From contig NC_053391.1 in assembly GCF_905171765.1 (NCBI RefSeq), positions 153,941,565 to 154,005,564 of the forward strand: a DNA stretch of 64,000 bases. The letters run 5' to 3'. The notes beneath the pieces were generated by a model. The model saw nothing but the letters and a program-made list of their open reading frames with translations, did no database searches and was not told the DNA's origin. Source of the stretch: Bufo bufo. Lineage: Eukaryota; Chordata; Amphibia; Anura; Bufonidae. Position 1 is the first letter of the stretch, and each line of letters begins with the position of its first letter. The position numbers and the translations under genes are program-made. This document shows positions 20,704 through 33,986 of the stretch, piece by piece.

Positions 20704-21183
20704 GGGTACATTCGCACGACCGTTTGTAATCCTTTCCGATTTGCGGTCCGCAAATAACGAAACCGTGTGTCCGCATTTTGTGGACAAATGACTTCCGTAT
20801 GTCTTCCGTTTTTTACGGCCTGCAAAAAACGGAAGGAAAAAAAAAGAGAGAGAGAGAAAAAAGTAAGAATTATGGCCTTCAAAAATACGGAAACGGATCT
20901 GCAAAAAACGAATGACATACGGAAACCATTCCGTATTTCATCCGCAATTTGCGGATCCATTGACTTGAATGGTGCTGCGGACCGATCTGTACGGACAATA
21001 GTAGGACATGCTTCATATTTTTGCGGAATAGAAATGCGGACAAACGGATGCGGACAACATTCTGAATGTTGTCCGAACATTTTATTCACCCATAGGAATG
21101 AATGGGTCCCCTTCTATTCCGCAAAATGCGGAACGGATGCGGATCGGACGCGGAAAAAATAATACGGTCGTGTAAATGTACCC
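20704..21183. mobile_element. Harbinger-type MITE, 480 bp
   Basis: Ends GGGTACATTCGCACGACCGT and the imperfect inverse ACGGTCGTGTAAATGTACCC are flanked by TAA on both sides (20701-20703 and 21184-21186). The arms are rich in CCGT/ACGG and fold on each other. The frames on both strands are mirror translations. The CACGACCGT subterminal motif is shared with the larger palindrome at 26850-31346. Confidence 0.8.
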
Positions 21184-21186
21184 TAA

Positions 21187-24100
21187 CAGTGTAATTTACC
21201 TATCATGTATCAATCTTAACGTCCTTCATGGCAAAATGGCCCTTTGGCCTCTTGGGCATGAAGGCCCTGCTGAAATTGCTATTTAATTCCTCCTCTGATC
21301 AAACATTTATTGCATACATTTGAATGGGCTCCTTATAATACAAGGGAAAATTTCTACAGGGGAAATACGTGACCACCTGAGCTTCTACCCGCCATAACAG
21401 CTAATTATCATGGTATTTGGCATGTGATGGAACATGGCATCCTTTTTTTTTTTTCAAAGAATCAAAGAATCTTTGTATGCCTCCATGTGGATGAGACCTA
21501 ACAGTGGCTTTTACTTTTCTTTCTGAGCATCCATTGCATGAATATAGATACTTGCTGTGGTGTATTCCTCAAATGACACCATGAGAACAAGAAAAATAAA
21601 ATAAAAAAAGACATATATAGAAGTACTTTCTGCACCATTTAACTGACAAAAATAAAAATGCCAGGAAAATATTATAGTGGAAATAACAACAGTTTTTACT
21701 GAATTTATGATGCAATTTTATTTAGTACAAAGGATCAAACTAATTAGCAGAAAAATGGATGCAGCATAATGTGCTGATCATATTGAAGAATTTTGCATAA
21801 TTCCCTAGTGATTATGAAGACAATTACAATATCAGTATCTTGTCACTATTAATCATTTTAAATAACATAAGTATTCTAATTTTAGTCTATAATACATTTT
21901 ATATTCAAGCATATCTTTCATGCTTCATTTTAGCATGTTATGTTCAATCCTTTGGAATAAATAAGTACAACTAAACTTTTACTTGGGTTGAAAACTGTTA
22001 TTTTCTCCATTTATAGCTGACTTTCAAAAACCTTTGTGATAGATTTGACAGTAGTTATAAAGAATGTTGTTAAGGAGAAAACAAGTGACAAGACAACTGA
22101 AGAATTGTTTCTTATTCGGCAGAAATGTCTCCACCAGTGTAAAAAATAGCTGCTAATTTAGGCAGAATGCTCACAGGCTGGTTAAAATTCTGTACAACCG
22201 CCAAGCATAGCTTCCTGAAGAGAACACCACCAGAACACAGTACCATTTGGAATGACATGCATCTGCACGCTTATGATTTCAAATAGTCTCTGTACAAACT
22301 GTATTCCCATGTCAATAAGACCTAAGGGGGCTATATAAATTATATAACAGTCAAGCAAACCCAACTGTTTCATTGTGACCATCCAACCAACTGCAAGGTG
22401 CATTGTCATATCTTGACTAGGGATGAATGAATCCATTCTAAAATTAGGAAATTAGGTCCAAATGTTTCAAAAAATTGTGATTCAAATGAAGTCGACTTTT
22501 GAATCAAGGTGAAAGAGGGAGAGAGAATGAGGGGAAAAAAAATATTTTTCAGACAATCAGCGAACTTTCTCAATAAACAGAATTGGAGTGTTGATTTTTC
22601 CAAGACAGAACTGGCTCTAATTTAAAGAAATTCACTCATCTCTAGTCTATTCCCTAATGGCAGATGTAAAGGAAAAGGACATGTTGGATTTCAATATGCA
22701 GAATCATTTGTTCTCACTGGAAATAAACTGCTGCCAGTGGAGTCTGGCAGTGGCTTAATCCTTGCTCACCATAGAGAATACATGTAAGTTTGGCTGAGCT
22801 GAGGATATGTCTGGGGGAAGAGGTCGGCCAACAGCCGAGGGCCAACAGATCTAAAGTGTATGGCCAGTTTTAGACCTTTCCAACAATGTTTAGTGGGTGG
22901 AAATGGTTTAATTTAATTTCTTGGTGAAATCTTTCCTTGTAGGACACTATATTACAAGTCATGGGCACTAGGTACAAAAGATAGGCCATTGATAAAATAT
23001 ATTTATTCGTATTTTTATCAGAATCAGGGAGGAAGGTATTCCCTCAATTGGCATTCACTATATAGGAATTTCCGTCTTGCTCTGAATCAACTATGTAGGA
23101 CTTTAGGTCAAACATTTTGGACCTCTTTTATCCACCTTATCAGCTAAGCAAATGCAATTCAAAGAGACATGCAGCAAAATAGTTCCTACTAATACTTGAA
23201 TGCAAACAATAAAATAACTGCAATAGCTTGAACTGGATAAAACTATAAACCAGTAGAACTTCTACTCATGGAAGAACCCATATAATTGCACTAGTTAGTA
23301 AAAAGTCATCATTTAGTTTTTGTTGCCATGAAAAGGAGCCAACTTTTTTCACCTGAAATCATATAGAGAAAAATATAGTATACCCCTATTCTGAAGCAAT
23401 ATCTAGCAGATAATTTTATGACTCATGGAGTACAGTAGCTCTGGAGTAATACATTAGCATGTTGAACCTTCATTTTGTAATGAACGTTGTTATGGTGTAG
23501 TGTCTAAAGATGAGAATTGGAAACTGCTGAGCTGCCTAGGGCAAGCTGTTTGAAGGCAACCAATACTTGTAATTTCCATGCTGTGCATAAATTATTCCCA
23601 GTGTGACTGGCTATATCTCTGTGATCATATCTATATTAGCAAGATAAAAGGGAAGGGTATTTAGACCAAGAAACAGAAATGAGAAAATTCATGCTATATA
23701 ATTCTACATTCAGCAAAAGACATGACAGAGACATGATTTTTATATCTTCTACATTATATCACATCTTTATAGCTTCATCTATGAAAGTAAATCACCATGC
23801 TGATATACACATAGCAAATAGTCTGTTGTACTTTTCCAGATAATGCCCTGAATTTGACTGTATTTCTCTTAAATTGAGCATGTCTGTTATTTCTTATATC
23901 TGTATCCTTTGCTTAAATGTTTATGAAATTAAACCAGCCACTTAAATGGGTGCTCCATTCTTGTAACCACAAGAAAATACTGCAGATTAGAATACATAGC
24001 AACTCTCTAATACAATGCTTCTGAAATTTCTAGGCATTGCTCGTTGGTGACTCAAGGCTTATTGACCAATAAAACATGAAACACTGGCAGAATAAAATCT

Positions 24101-26846
24101 TGAGTTCAATACCAAGTGCATGTCTTCTGAGTGAATTGCATTGACTGATTGGTCCAGACCATGTTCTGGATTTAATGATGTCCACAACTGTGCTCTCACC
24201 TACCTGGCATTACTGACACATAAACAGAAGGGATCCATGAGTAGCAGTCTCCAATTCTAGTAGCTGTATACTCTATGACCCATGACCACCTCGCAAAAGA
24301 GAAATCTAATGTAGAACTTCAGTTCGGACGTTTTCAGCAATGCTTTTTTGGTGTCAGAACCTGAAGAATTCTCCATTCCTACAATGGTTCAGTCTGGCAC
24401 TTTGGTGACTGAACAAAAAAACATCAAACAAATGATGAGCTATAGGGGAAGGTATTGGTGAGAAGAAGAACAAGACATAAGAACTGTCAGTAGAGCAAGG
24501 ACAAGAGACTAATGTAGGAAAGAATGTGGAGGAGGAGTGCAGCAATAAAAGTGCAACACATGGTTCAGAATTTAGACACGAAAAGTTTAAATGTTTGACT
24601 TAGCCCAGCTGTCCACCTTTGACCATGCTTCTATGCATGCGCATACACGGATCTCATAAGATGCCATTGCAAAACTACCGTAAATATGGGGCCCCCCTGC
24701 CCTACTTCTTCCCCTGTGCATATTTTTATATGTTTTATTAATGAAATAATAAAACAAAATGTAATGAAAATAAAATTGTAATAAAACATTTAATGTCAGA
24801 AAAAGTAGAACAAGTGCTTAATTCTGAGCACCATATTTTTCAATGTATTTACAACAGACAACTGACATAATTACATTAATAGATCTCCTGCTTTCCTTCC
24901 ATTACAAAGCTGGCTGGCTTTAGCCTCCACTAGGGGGAAATCAGTTCGTAAGAATGTATGCATTACTATTGACTGAAAAAGAAGCTGTATTAATCTGTTT
25001 AAACTCAGCTCTCCCTAGTCGTGGCTGCTGAAAATGCAATATTTTTTTTTTTTACATCAGAAAGAGAAATAAAAAGGAGTTCAGCATTGGACCCTCCTTC
25101 CTGGGAGACCACATAGTAGTCACATTGTCTACCTTTATTGAAGGCAAGCCATTGTCTCCAATCCCCATATCATTTCTCTTCATCAAACTTGGAAGGGAGA
25201 ATCTGTATATCCTGAACCAACAACTAAGAGCCCATGACATCCCTTCAGATAAAACCAGGAAAGGTGATTGTTATTATGCCTGCTCTCTCTTATTTTCCTG
25301 TATGATATGACATGATCCAAAATACTACTTCAGGTGTTGATCATGCAAGTAAAATTTTCCTTTCTTTCTGCTTCCATTTATGTTTGGCACTCATGAGTTT
25401 GTTTGTTTTGTTTTTTAGACTCTTTATATGTGTGGCACTGCTGAGATTTTCTGGGGTACTGTTCAGGAGGTATTTTTTGCCACAATGTGGTATTGGTGTT
25501 GGTATTTTCCACTGCTTGAGTTATTTCTTTGCTGCCACTGGGGAGAGGCATTGTCTAGCACAGTGGTATTTGGTGGTACTTGGGGGTATTATATGGTGGT
25601 ATTTGGTTGGTGCTGCTGAGGTTAATATGAGTGGTACATGATGGTGGTATTTGTTCACTGGCCAGACCCTGGCATCACCAAATGTTGATGTCCTACTCAA
25701 ATATTAAGTAAATAATAGAAAAACCTACTGCTTTTCTTGACTATTATTAATTAAGTTTTCCTTTGAAGCATAATTTATTACTAGAATTCAGTAAATGCTA
25801 CTAAAAAAAATGTATTTTGTTTTAACAAACAAATGGCCATTTTATGACAACAAGATAGTATCCATTTACTCTTAAATTTGATATCCAATTTATGAACTTG
25901 AGTGAATATATAATCCAGTATATTGTATATCCTATCAGATAATAATTAAACTGCACCCACCATGCTTACTCGTCAGATGATTCTTATTTTCTTTAAGTTG
26001 GTCTGGTTTCGAAATGTGCTACCTATCATATATTCCAGTATCTGCCCACAATTGTTCCTTATTATTCACCTTTCACTTCCAAGCCATTATTTCTTACCAG
26101 GCTGGTCTTATAAAATTCTGACAAGCATATAGCTAGTACAACAAATGATTATCTTGACTGGCTTCCTTTTTGAAATATCGGTTGCTAGAATGTCCCAGAA
26201 AGTATATGTTAAAAACATATATTTAAACCAAACACTTTCAATATGATATGCACTCAAAACAGTACAAACACAGCAGATAAATACTGCCATTACTAAAGAT
26301 GAGAAAACTACTTGAAATGTGAATCAGTTGTCAGATTTGATTCGTGTCTGAAAAAATTCGACCTGAATTGAAAGCTCCCCGAGTGTCACGAAAACTAGTG
26401 AATGGCACACTGAGATTTCCTAATTCTACAGTATATCCAACCCCTTTAAATGCCAAGACCGCATTAGTAATGTCAAAATGATAGCAACATATATGGCTAT
26501 GGATAAACAGATGGTAGTTCATAATAAAAAACAACCTGTTTAAAAAAATATGCACACTGCAGGGATGTTTTATGCTTCTTAAATTGAAAAATAGCCTAAA
26601 AATAATCCCTTACTGGGAGAGAGAGCCAGCCAGCTAGTGTTATGGTAACTATGTGATCAACTTTATTTTTTTTGGAACTCTGCAATATATATATAACAGA
26701 GTTAAGTACAATAAAAAGCAACTGTGATATAGAAAAATGCAACCAGCAATAAAAAACCAGGAGGTGTAACTAGGCTGTCCTTAAAAAATAAAAAAATAAA
26801 TAATACAAAATAGATAATTAATTTTGCCATTCTGTTTTTGCCATCC
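21187..26846. other. Gene-free stretch with little recognisable repeat
   Basis: 5.7 kb of AT-rich sequence without a convincing exon, long frame, LTR or tandem array. A possible short hAT-like MITE lies at 22,424-22,645 (TAGGGATGAATGAATCC against the inverse of ATTCACTCATCTCTA), without a clear duplication. It may be single-copy intergenic or intronic DNA. Confidence 0.4.
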
Positions 26847-27469
26847 TAAGGCCTCATGCACACGACCGTTGTGTGCATCCGTGGCCGTTGTTCCGTTTTC
26901 CGTGATTTTCTGCTGACCCATTGACTTTCAATGGGTCCGTTGAAAACTCGGAAAATGCACCGTTGTTCATCAGCGGCCGTGATCCGTGTTCCCTGTCCGT
27001 CCAAAAAATAAGACCTGTCCTATTTTTTTGACGGACAACGGTTCACGGACTAATTCAAGTCAATGGGTCCGTGAAAGAACACGGATGCACACAAGATTGG
27101 CATCCGCGTCCGTGATCCGTGGCCGTAGGTTACTTTCATACAGACGGATCCGAAGATCCGTCTGCATAAAAGCTTTTTCAGAGCTGAGTTTTCACTTCGT
27201 GAAAACTCATATCCGACAGTATATTCTAACACAGAGGCGTTCCCATAGTGATGGGGACGCTTCTAGTTAGAATATACTACGAACTGTGTACATGACTGCC
27301 CCCTGCTGCCTGGCAGCACCCGATCTCTTACAGTGGGCTGTGATCCACACAATTAACCCCTCAGGTGCTGCACCTAAAGGGTTAATTGTGCATATCATAG
27401 CCCCCTATAAGAGATCAGGGGCTGCCAGGCAGCAGGGGGCAGACCCCCCTCCCTCCCCAGTTTTAATTT

Positions 27470-27760
27470 CATTGGTGGCCAGTGTGGCCCCCCTCCCTCC
27501 CTCTATTGTATTATTTTCATTGGTGGCACAGTGTGCGGCCCCCCGGACCCCCTCCATCCCTCTATTGTATTATTTTCATTGGTGGCTCAGTGTGCGGCCC
27601 ACCCCCGGCCCCCCCTCCCTCCCTCTATTCTATTATTTTCATTGGTGGCACAGTGTGCGCCCCCCCGACCCCCCTCCCTCCCTCTATTGTATTATTTTCA
27701 TTGGTGGCACAGTGTGCGGCCTCCCCTCTCCCCCCCCCCCCCCGATCATTGGTGGCAGCG
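27470..27760 (+). repeat. C-rich minisatellite
   Basis: About five units of roughly 62 bp contain TTTTCATTGGTGGCACAGTG, TGCGGCCCCCC and TCCCTCTATTGTATTA. Inverted, fewer units occur at about 28,080-28,240. The proline-rich frames here are repeat translations. Confidence 0.85.
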
Positions 27761-28770
27761 GAGAGTTCTGATCGGAGTCCCAGTTTAATTGCTGGGGCTC
27801 CGATCGGTAACCATGGCAACCAGGACGCTACTGCAGTCCTGGTTGCCATGGTTACTTAGCAATATTAGAAGCATCATACTTACCTTCTTCGCTGTCTGTG
27901 ACCGGCCGGGAGCTCCTCCTACTGGTAAGTGACAGATCATTAAGCAATGCACCGCACAGACCTGTCACTTACCAGTAGGAGGAGCTCCCGGCCGGTCACA
28001 GACAGCGCAGCAGGCAAGTATGATGCTTCTAATATTGCTAAGTAACCATGCAACCAGGACTGCAGTAGTCTTCTGGCCCACTGTGCCACCAATGAAAATA
28101 ATACAATAGAGGGAGGGAGGGGGGGCCGTGGGGGGGCCGCACACTGTGCCACTAATGAAAATAATACAATAGAGGGGGGGCCGGGGGGGCGCACACTGGC
28201 CACCAATGAAATTAATACAATAGAGGGAGGGAGGGGGGGCTGAGGTGGGTCTGCCCCCTGCTGACTGGCAGCCCCTGATCTCTTACAGGGGACTATGATA
28301 CGCACAATTAACCCCCCTCAGGTGCCGTTAATTGTGCGGATCACAACCCCCTGTAAGAGATCGGGTGCTGCCAGGCAGCAGGGGGCAGTCATGTACACAG
28401 TTCTTAGTATATTCTAACTTGAAGCGTCCCCATCACCATGGGAACGCCTCTGTGTTAGAATATACTGTCGGATCTGAGTTTCACAATCTAACTCATATCC
28501 GACAGTATATTCTAACATAGAGGCGTTCCCATGGTGATGGGGACGCTTCAAGTTAAAATATACCATCGGATTGGAGAAAACTCCGATCCAATGGTATAAT
28601 AGGGACTCCTGACTTTACATTGAAAGTCAATGGGGGACGGATCCGTTTGCAATTGCACCATATTGTGTCAACGTCAAACGGATCCGTCCCTATTGACTTG
28701 CATTGTAAGTCAGGACGGATCCGTTTGGGTCCGCACGGCCAGGCGGACACCAAAACGACTTTTTTTTTAA

Positions 28771-31223
28771 CCACTTCCCATCTGGGCCCTTTGCCCCCTT
28801 CCTGACCAGGCCAAATTTTGCAAAACTGACATATATCACTTTATGTGGTAATAACTTTGGAACACCTTTATTTATCCAAGTCATTCAGAGATTGTTTTCT
28901 CGTGACACATTGTACTTCATGATAGTCATAAATTTGAGTCAAAATATTTCACCTTTATTTATGAAAAAATCCCAAATTTACCCAAAAATTTGAAAAATTC
29001 GCAATTTTCTAAATTTCAATTTCTCTGCTTTCAAAACAGAAAGTGATACCTCATAAAATAGTTATTATTTAACATTTCCCATATGTCTACTTTATGTTGG
29101 CATCATTTTGGAAATGTCATTTTATTTTTTTAGGACGTTAGAAGGCTTAGAAGTTTAGAAGCAATTCTTCAAATTTGTAAGAAAATTGCCAAAACCCACT
29201 TTATAAGGACCAGTTCAGGTCTGAAGTCACTTTGTGGGGCCTACATAGTGGATACCCCCATAAATGACCCCATTGTAGAAACTACACCCCTCAAGGTATT
29301 CAAAACCGATTTTACAAACTTTGTTAACCCTTTAGGCGTTCCACAAGAATTAAAGGAAAATGGAGATCAAATTTTTAAATTTCACTTTTTTGGCAGATTT
29401 TCCATTTTAATCAATTTTTTTCTTTAACACATCGATGGTTAACAGCCAAACAAAACTCAATATTTATTACCCAGATTCTGCGGTTTACAGAAACACCCCA
29501 CATGTGGTCGTAAACTGCTGTATGGGCACACGGCAGGGCGCAGAAGGAAAGGAACTCCACATGGTTTTTAGATGCCATGTCCCATTTGAAGCCCCCTGAT
29601 GCACCCTTACAGTAGAAACTCCCAAGAAGTGACCCCATTTTGGAAACTAGGGGATAAGGTGCCAGTTTTATTAGTACTATTTTTGGGTACATATGATTTT
29701 TTGATCATTCATTATAACACTTTATTGGGCAAGGTGACCAAAAAATTGGTTGTTTTAGCACAGTTTCTATTTATTTATTTTTACAGCGTTCACCTGAGGG
29801 GTTCAGTCAAGTGACATTTTTATAGAGCAGATTGTTACGGACGTGGCGATACCTAATATGTATACTTTTTCTCATTTATTAAAGTTTTACACAATAATAG
29901 CATTTTTGAAACCAAAAAATTATGTTTTAATGTGTCCATGTTCTGAGAGCTATAGTTTTTTTATTTTTTGAGAGATTTTCTTATGTAGGGGCTCATTTTT
30001 TGCGGGATGAGGTGACGGTTTTATTGGTACTATTTTGTGGGACATACGCGTTTTTGATCACTTGGTGTTGCACCTTTTGTGATGCAAGGTGACAAAAATT
30101 GCTTGTTTTGACACAGTTTTTTTTATTTTTTTTTTACGGTGTTCACCCGAGGGGTTAGGTCATGTGATATTTTTATAGAGCTGGTTTTTACGGACGCGGC
30201 AATACCTAATATGTATACTTTTTTTTATTTGTTTCACTTTAACACAATAATAGCATTTTTGAAACCAAAAAAATGATGTTTTAGTGTCTCCATGTTCTAA
30301 GAGCTATAGTTTTTTTATTTTTTGAGAGATTTTCTTATGTAGGGGCTCATTTTTTGCGGGATGAGGTGACGGTTTTATTGGTACCATTTTGTGGGACATA
30401 CGCATTTTTGATCACTTGGTGTTGCACCTTTTGTGATGCAAGGTGACAAAAATTGCTTGTTTTAACACAGTTTTTTTTATTTATTTTTTACGGTGTTCAC
30501 CCGAGGGGTTAGGTCATGTGATATTTTTATAGAGCTGGCTTTTACGGACGCGGCAATACTAAATATGTCTATTTTATTTTATTTTTTCTATTTTTTTTTT
30601 TTTTTTTATTCCTTACTTGGGATTTTTTTTTTTTTTTACATGTGAACCTTTTTTTTATTTTATTTTTTCAACACTTTATTTTATTTTTATTTTATTTTAC
30701 ACTTTTCGTCCCCCATAAGGTCATACAAGACCTCTGGGGGACATTTACTTCACTTTTTTTTTTTTTTCACTGTTGATTTCTCCTGTAACTGGGGCTGACA
30801 TAGTAGCCCCAGTTACAGTGGAAATGCACCCCTAGAGAGGCTGTACAGCAGCAATCCAGCGCTGTACAGCCTCAGAGCAGGGCTGATCGAGGTCTCTGAG
30901 AGACCTCACACAGCCCCTGCACTCTCCGGTCCCGGCGGTCACATGACCGCCGGGCCGGAACAGGAAGCGCACAGCGCTTCCTGCTCTGCAGACACAGCGC
31001 TCGGTGAGCGCTGTGTCTGCAGCGATCGTGAAGGCAGGGACACCTGGGAACTGTCCCTGCCTTGTCTCTGGGTTGCCCTGCTGTCACTGACAGCGGGCAA
31101 CCCGATCAGCAGCTGCACGATTAGCGTGCAGCTGCTATTTCTGACAGGACGTTTTAAAACGTGCTGTCAGAAATAGACGTCCACCCATAGGACGTTTATA
31201 TCCTATGGGCGGACGTGAGGCGG
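28771..31223. mobile_element. TTAA-targeting non-autonomous element (piggyBac/Kolobok-like)
   Basis: Flanked by TTAA (28767-28770 and 31224-31227). The left end is CCACTTCCCATCTGGG and the inverse of the right end is CCGCCTCACGTCCGCC, so the TIRs are short and imperfect. The flanks rejoin exactly to the palindrome sequence seen uninterrupted near 7,490-7,520 in its relative, which confirms both boundaries. The interior holds a tandem array, T-rich tracts and a CpG-rich hairpin region (30,880-31,200). No long coding frame is present. Confidence 0.75.
29690..30580 (+). repeat. Tandem array of about 300-bp units
   Basis: Two good copies and one diverged copy. TGCGGGATGAGGTGACGGTT recurs at about 30,002 and 30,356, and CACCCGAGGGGTTAGGTCAT at about 30,146 and 30,499, with a diverged CACCTGAGGGGTTCAG at 29,792. 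The spacing is about 354 bp. The T-rich tail at 30,560-30,680 follows. Confidence 0.8.
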
Positions 31224-31473
31224 TTAATGTCCGTGGATCCTCCAAAAATCAAAGAAGACCCACGGACGAAAAAATAGTCACGGATCACGGACCTACGGAC
31301 CCCGTTTTTGCAGACCTTAAAAAAAAACGGTCGTGTGCATGAGGCCTAAGCGGCACTCTTCCCTAGTTACATCTTGAGATACTTTCTATGTACATTCTAT
31401 GAACTGTTTACCCTTTTTATATTTGCAAAAATAATTATCAAATAATAGATACAACATAAATATTACAATATAC

Positions 31474-31478
<5 letters not shown>

Positions 31479-31526
<48 letters not shown>
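31479..31526. repeat. (TA)n microsatellite
   Basis: Pure TA run between the Harbinger-like element and the PLE remnant. Confidence 0.9.
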
Positions 31527-31528
<2 letters not shown>

Positions 31529-31661
31529 CTTAAAGGGGTTCTAAATTCTAAATATGCTTGATAAAGCTAACTGTGGAGGGAAGGTGACTACTCTGATACT
31601 TGCCTTCCACAGCGCAGCCCATTTGGAGATCCGCCTGCCAGTCACATGATCGCTCCCCGCT

Positions 31662-32895
31662 ATGGGGATGAGGTTCACACCGGGGTTCGCAAATCTGTAC
31701 ATAGGATGGTGGGAGCATCAACATATCCATTCAGATGGCAGACTCCGGGCGAGCCTCGTCCTATGGTGGCGTTTTATCGACTACATCATTTTTATATGGG
31801 AAGGAGGGGAAGAAAGTTTACAGGAATTTTTTAGAAATAGAAATAGAAATGAGTTTTATCTAGAATTCATGCCAAGTTACAATAAAAAAGAGATTCACTT
31901 CTTAGACCTAACAATATACATTGAAGGTGACAAAATATGTACGAAAACCTTCAATGAGCCGACTGATGCAAACAGCTTCATCGCTATGGAGAGCTGCAAC
32001 TTACCACGCTGGTTAGAGAACATACCGAGTCAATTCCTACGGATTAAAAGAAATTGTACAGAAGAGGAGGAATATAAAAGGGACTCAAAGCTATTGCAGA
32101 TGTAATTTGAATCTAAGGGGTACAATAAAGACAAATGAATACAACATAAAATAGAAATAGGTAATTTGGAGAGACATGCAATGTTGGAGGGAGGGAAGCT
32201 AGAAAGAAAGAAGATAGTAGAAGTATCAATTCCACCAATTATTGTGCCTTATAACAGTCAGGTACCACATTTCAAGAAAATCATAAAAAAATACTGGGAT
32301 ACCCTAAAAGAGGATAAAATAATTAGCAGGCAGATTCCTGCAGAACCAAGATTCGTATACCGCAAAGCAGCATGGTGGCATCTACAAAAAATTAATATCA
32401 ATAAAGAATAACAGTGAGAGACAAAGGGAAAGGCAACTAGAAGGATTTTATCCCTATAAAAGATGTGTGGAATGTAAAAAAAATCTGAGTAATAAAATCC
32501 AAATGCAAGTAATTTATAATTAGGGTTCTTATAAACATAACATCAAGCAATTCATCACCTGCAACAGCTGGGGAGTATTATACATAATAACATGCCCTTG
32601 CAATAAAATATACATTGGGGGTACGAAAAGACAGCTAAAGAAAAGAATAGGGGAACACGTACATAACATCCAAAAGAAATCCGAGGGACACCCATTATCA
32701 CGCCACTATAAAGAAAAACATGCAGGAAATTTTAGAGGATCAACCTTCTGTGGGATAGAAATAGTGAAGAAAAATAAAAGGGGCGACAACTTTATTAAAG
32801 AAATGTCCAGAGCCGAAAACAAATGTATACTTAATATGAACTCCGTAATACCGAGTGGTCTGAACACTGAAATAGAACTGTTTGCATTGGAATAA
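31662..32895 (+). pseudogene. PLE reverse transcriptase plus GIY-YIG endonuclease, broken
   Basis: The first open segment has FTPGFANLYIGWWE, then FIDYIIFIWEG, where active PLE enzymes read YIDD; the second catalytic Asp is Tyr. EIHFLDLTIY, TDANSFI and FLRIKRNCTEEEEY follow. A second segment (32166-32411) matches the PLE thumb region (FVYRKA). The endonuclease part at about 32,540-32,895 has VLYIITCPCNKIYIGGT, KKRIGEHVHNI, HPLSRHY and a final SRAENKCILNMNS block before TAA at 32893. At least one in-frame TAG (about 32,521) and several frame changes kill it. Confidence 0.87.
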
Positions 32896-33020
32896 AATAT
32901 ACATGTAAAGCAATCCTGCCAATAGTGATACATCACACTATATTGTGGACAACAAGGAGTTAAAACAAGTAACGCCTAAGAGCGAGCGCACATAAAGAGG
33001 GCACCAAAGAAGAGCCGTGT

Positions 33021-33070
33021 AATTCTCCCTGAGGAAGGACAGCATACTGTCCAAAACGCGTCAGGGGAAT
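33021..33070 (+). ncRNA. Decayed hammerhead motif at the PLE 3' region
   Basis: CTGAGGA (33029-33035) fits CTGANGA. Stem II GGACAG/CTGTCC follows, then AAAA replaces GAAA, then CGCGTC. The flanks TTCTCCC and AGGGGAA can form stem I. Loss of the G of the GAAA box, which takes part in catalysis, should abolish cleavage. Its position just 3' of the endonuclease links the motif to PLEs in this same window. Confidence 0.68.
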
Positions 33071-33089
33071 TTTGGCACCTGTAACTGTC

Positions 33090-33983
33090 CATAGCTGCAG
33101 GAGTGAAGTCACTGGCTGGTCCGTGTGAGCGCAAGCCGCAAACTCCTTTTTGCACAGCACCACATCACCGGCCAGGGCGGGAGCTGTTAACACGAGTTAC
33201 CTGATCCTTGAAAGTGTGAGATCTGAACTATTGGCAGGAAGAGATAAACCCGGACAGAGAAAGACTTCAGCCGTAAGGTAAATAGAAACCTCCATAAATA
33301 GAAGTCACTGTATTACCGTGGGTACCTTTCTAAATAGGGAAGATCATAAGTTATACAAGATCGATAAGTGCGCGGTATCCTTGAGATTATCTTTAGAAAT
33401 TGATGATGGTTAACTAGTGGAGACTTATATTAGTGACAAGGTGGCTAAAATAATTGTCCATAAGCCCTTCTCTTTAACTTTGATGACCTCAGCTCAGACA
33501 TCTTGGTAAGTAAGAATAGTCAGATGTCAATGACTATTAGTGAGCTCAGTGACAGATGATAATGCTATTTAGTTTGCGGTCTATTCCAAAATGATAAATT
33601 GTCCCTGGCCTACTAACACAAATCTAACCTGAATATTCTCAGAAGTGTCGATGTAAAATACTTTACTGAACCAAAATCCAATGATTTATGAAATAATCCA
33701 TGAATTTATTCCTTAAAAGACTCCAATATGTTCTCCTACTCTCTTGGCTAATTTAGCCTCCTAATTAGTCTTGTCTATTATTTTAGTACTATAGTCCCAA
33801 CTTTGCTTTTATTTATTCTAAAAGGCCAGTCTTAATAAATGACTCGCTCACCTGCATCCATTTTAAACCTTTCACATTATGGGCAGGAGGTGATATCATC
33901 ACCAGTCTGACTACCAGTCGAAAGATTGCTTTGCTGAATAGACACAATGTCAGTCTCCCCTGTGCGGCTGATTTCCTGCAAAC
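33090..33983. other. No recognised gene
   Basis: This is sequence after the PLE 3' region. The element's own 3' end is not clear, and part of this may still be PLE terminal repeat. I see no coding motif. Confidence 0.35.
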
Positions 33984-33986
33984 TAA

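Larger units (their letters stand above)
26850..31346. mobile_element. Harbinger-like palindromic element interrupted by a TTAA element
   Basis: Ends GGCCTCATGCACACGACCGT and ACGGTCGTGTGCATGAGGCC are perfect inverted copies, flanked by TAA on both sides (26847-26849 and 31347-31349). The interior repeats the plan of the 7383-9490 element: CCATCACCATGGGAACGCCT hairpins, the GCCCCCTGCTGCCTGGCAGC block and a C-rich minisatellite, mirrored about a centre near 27,940. The right arm is split at 28767 by a 2.45-kb TTAA element and resumes at 31228. No transposase frame is present. Confidence 0.83.
31655..33090 (+). mobile_element. Penelope-like retroelement, 5'-truncated and mutated
   Basis: From left to right: the C-terminal half of a PLE reverse transcriptase, a GIY-YIG endonuclease, and a 3' region with a decayed hammerhead. 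This order is diagnostic of endonuclease-bearing PLEs. The upstream reverse transcriptase motifs and the 5' terminal repeat are absent, so it is a 5' truncation as left by incomplete target-primed reverse transcription. Stops and frameshifts interrupt coding. Confidence 0.87.

Noticed and set aside
21187..26846. Hidden exons in the quiet region
   Set aside because: Short frames lack recognisable motifs, and I could not pair splice sites with any coding signal by eye. A protein-level search would be needed to claim any.
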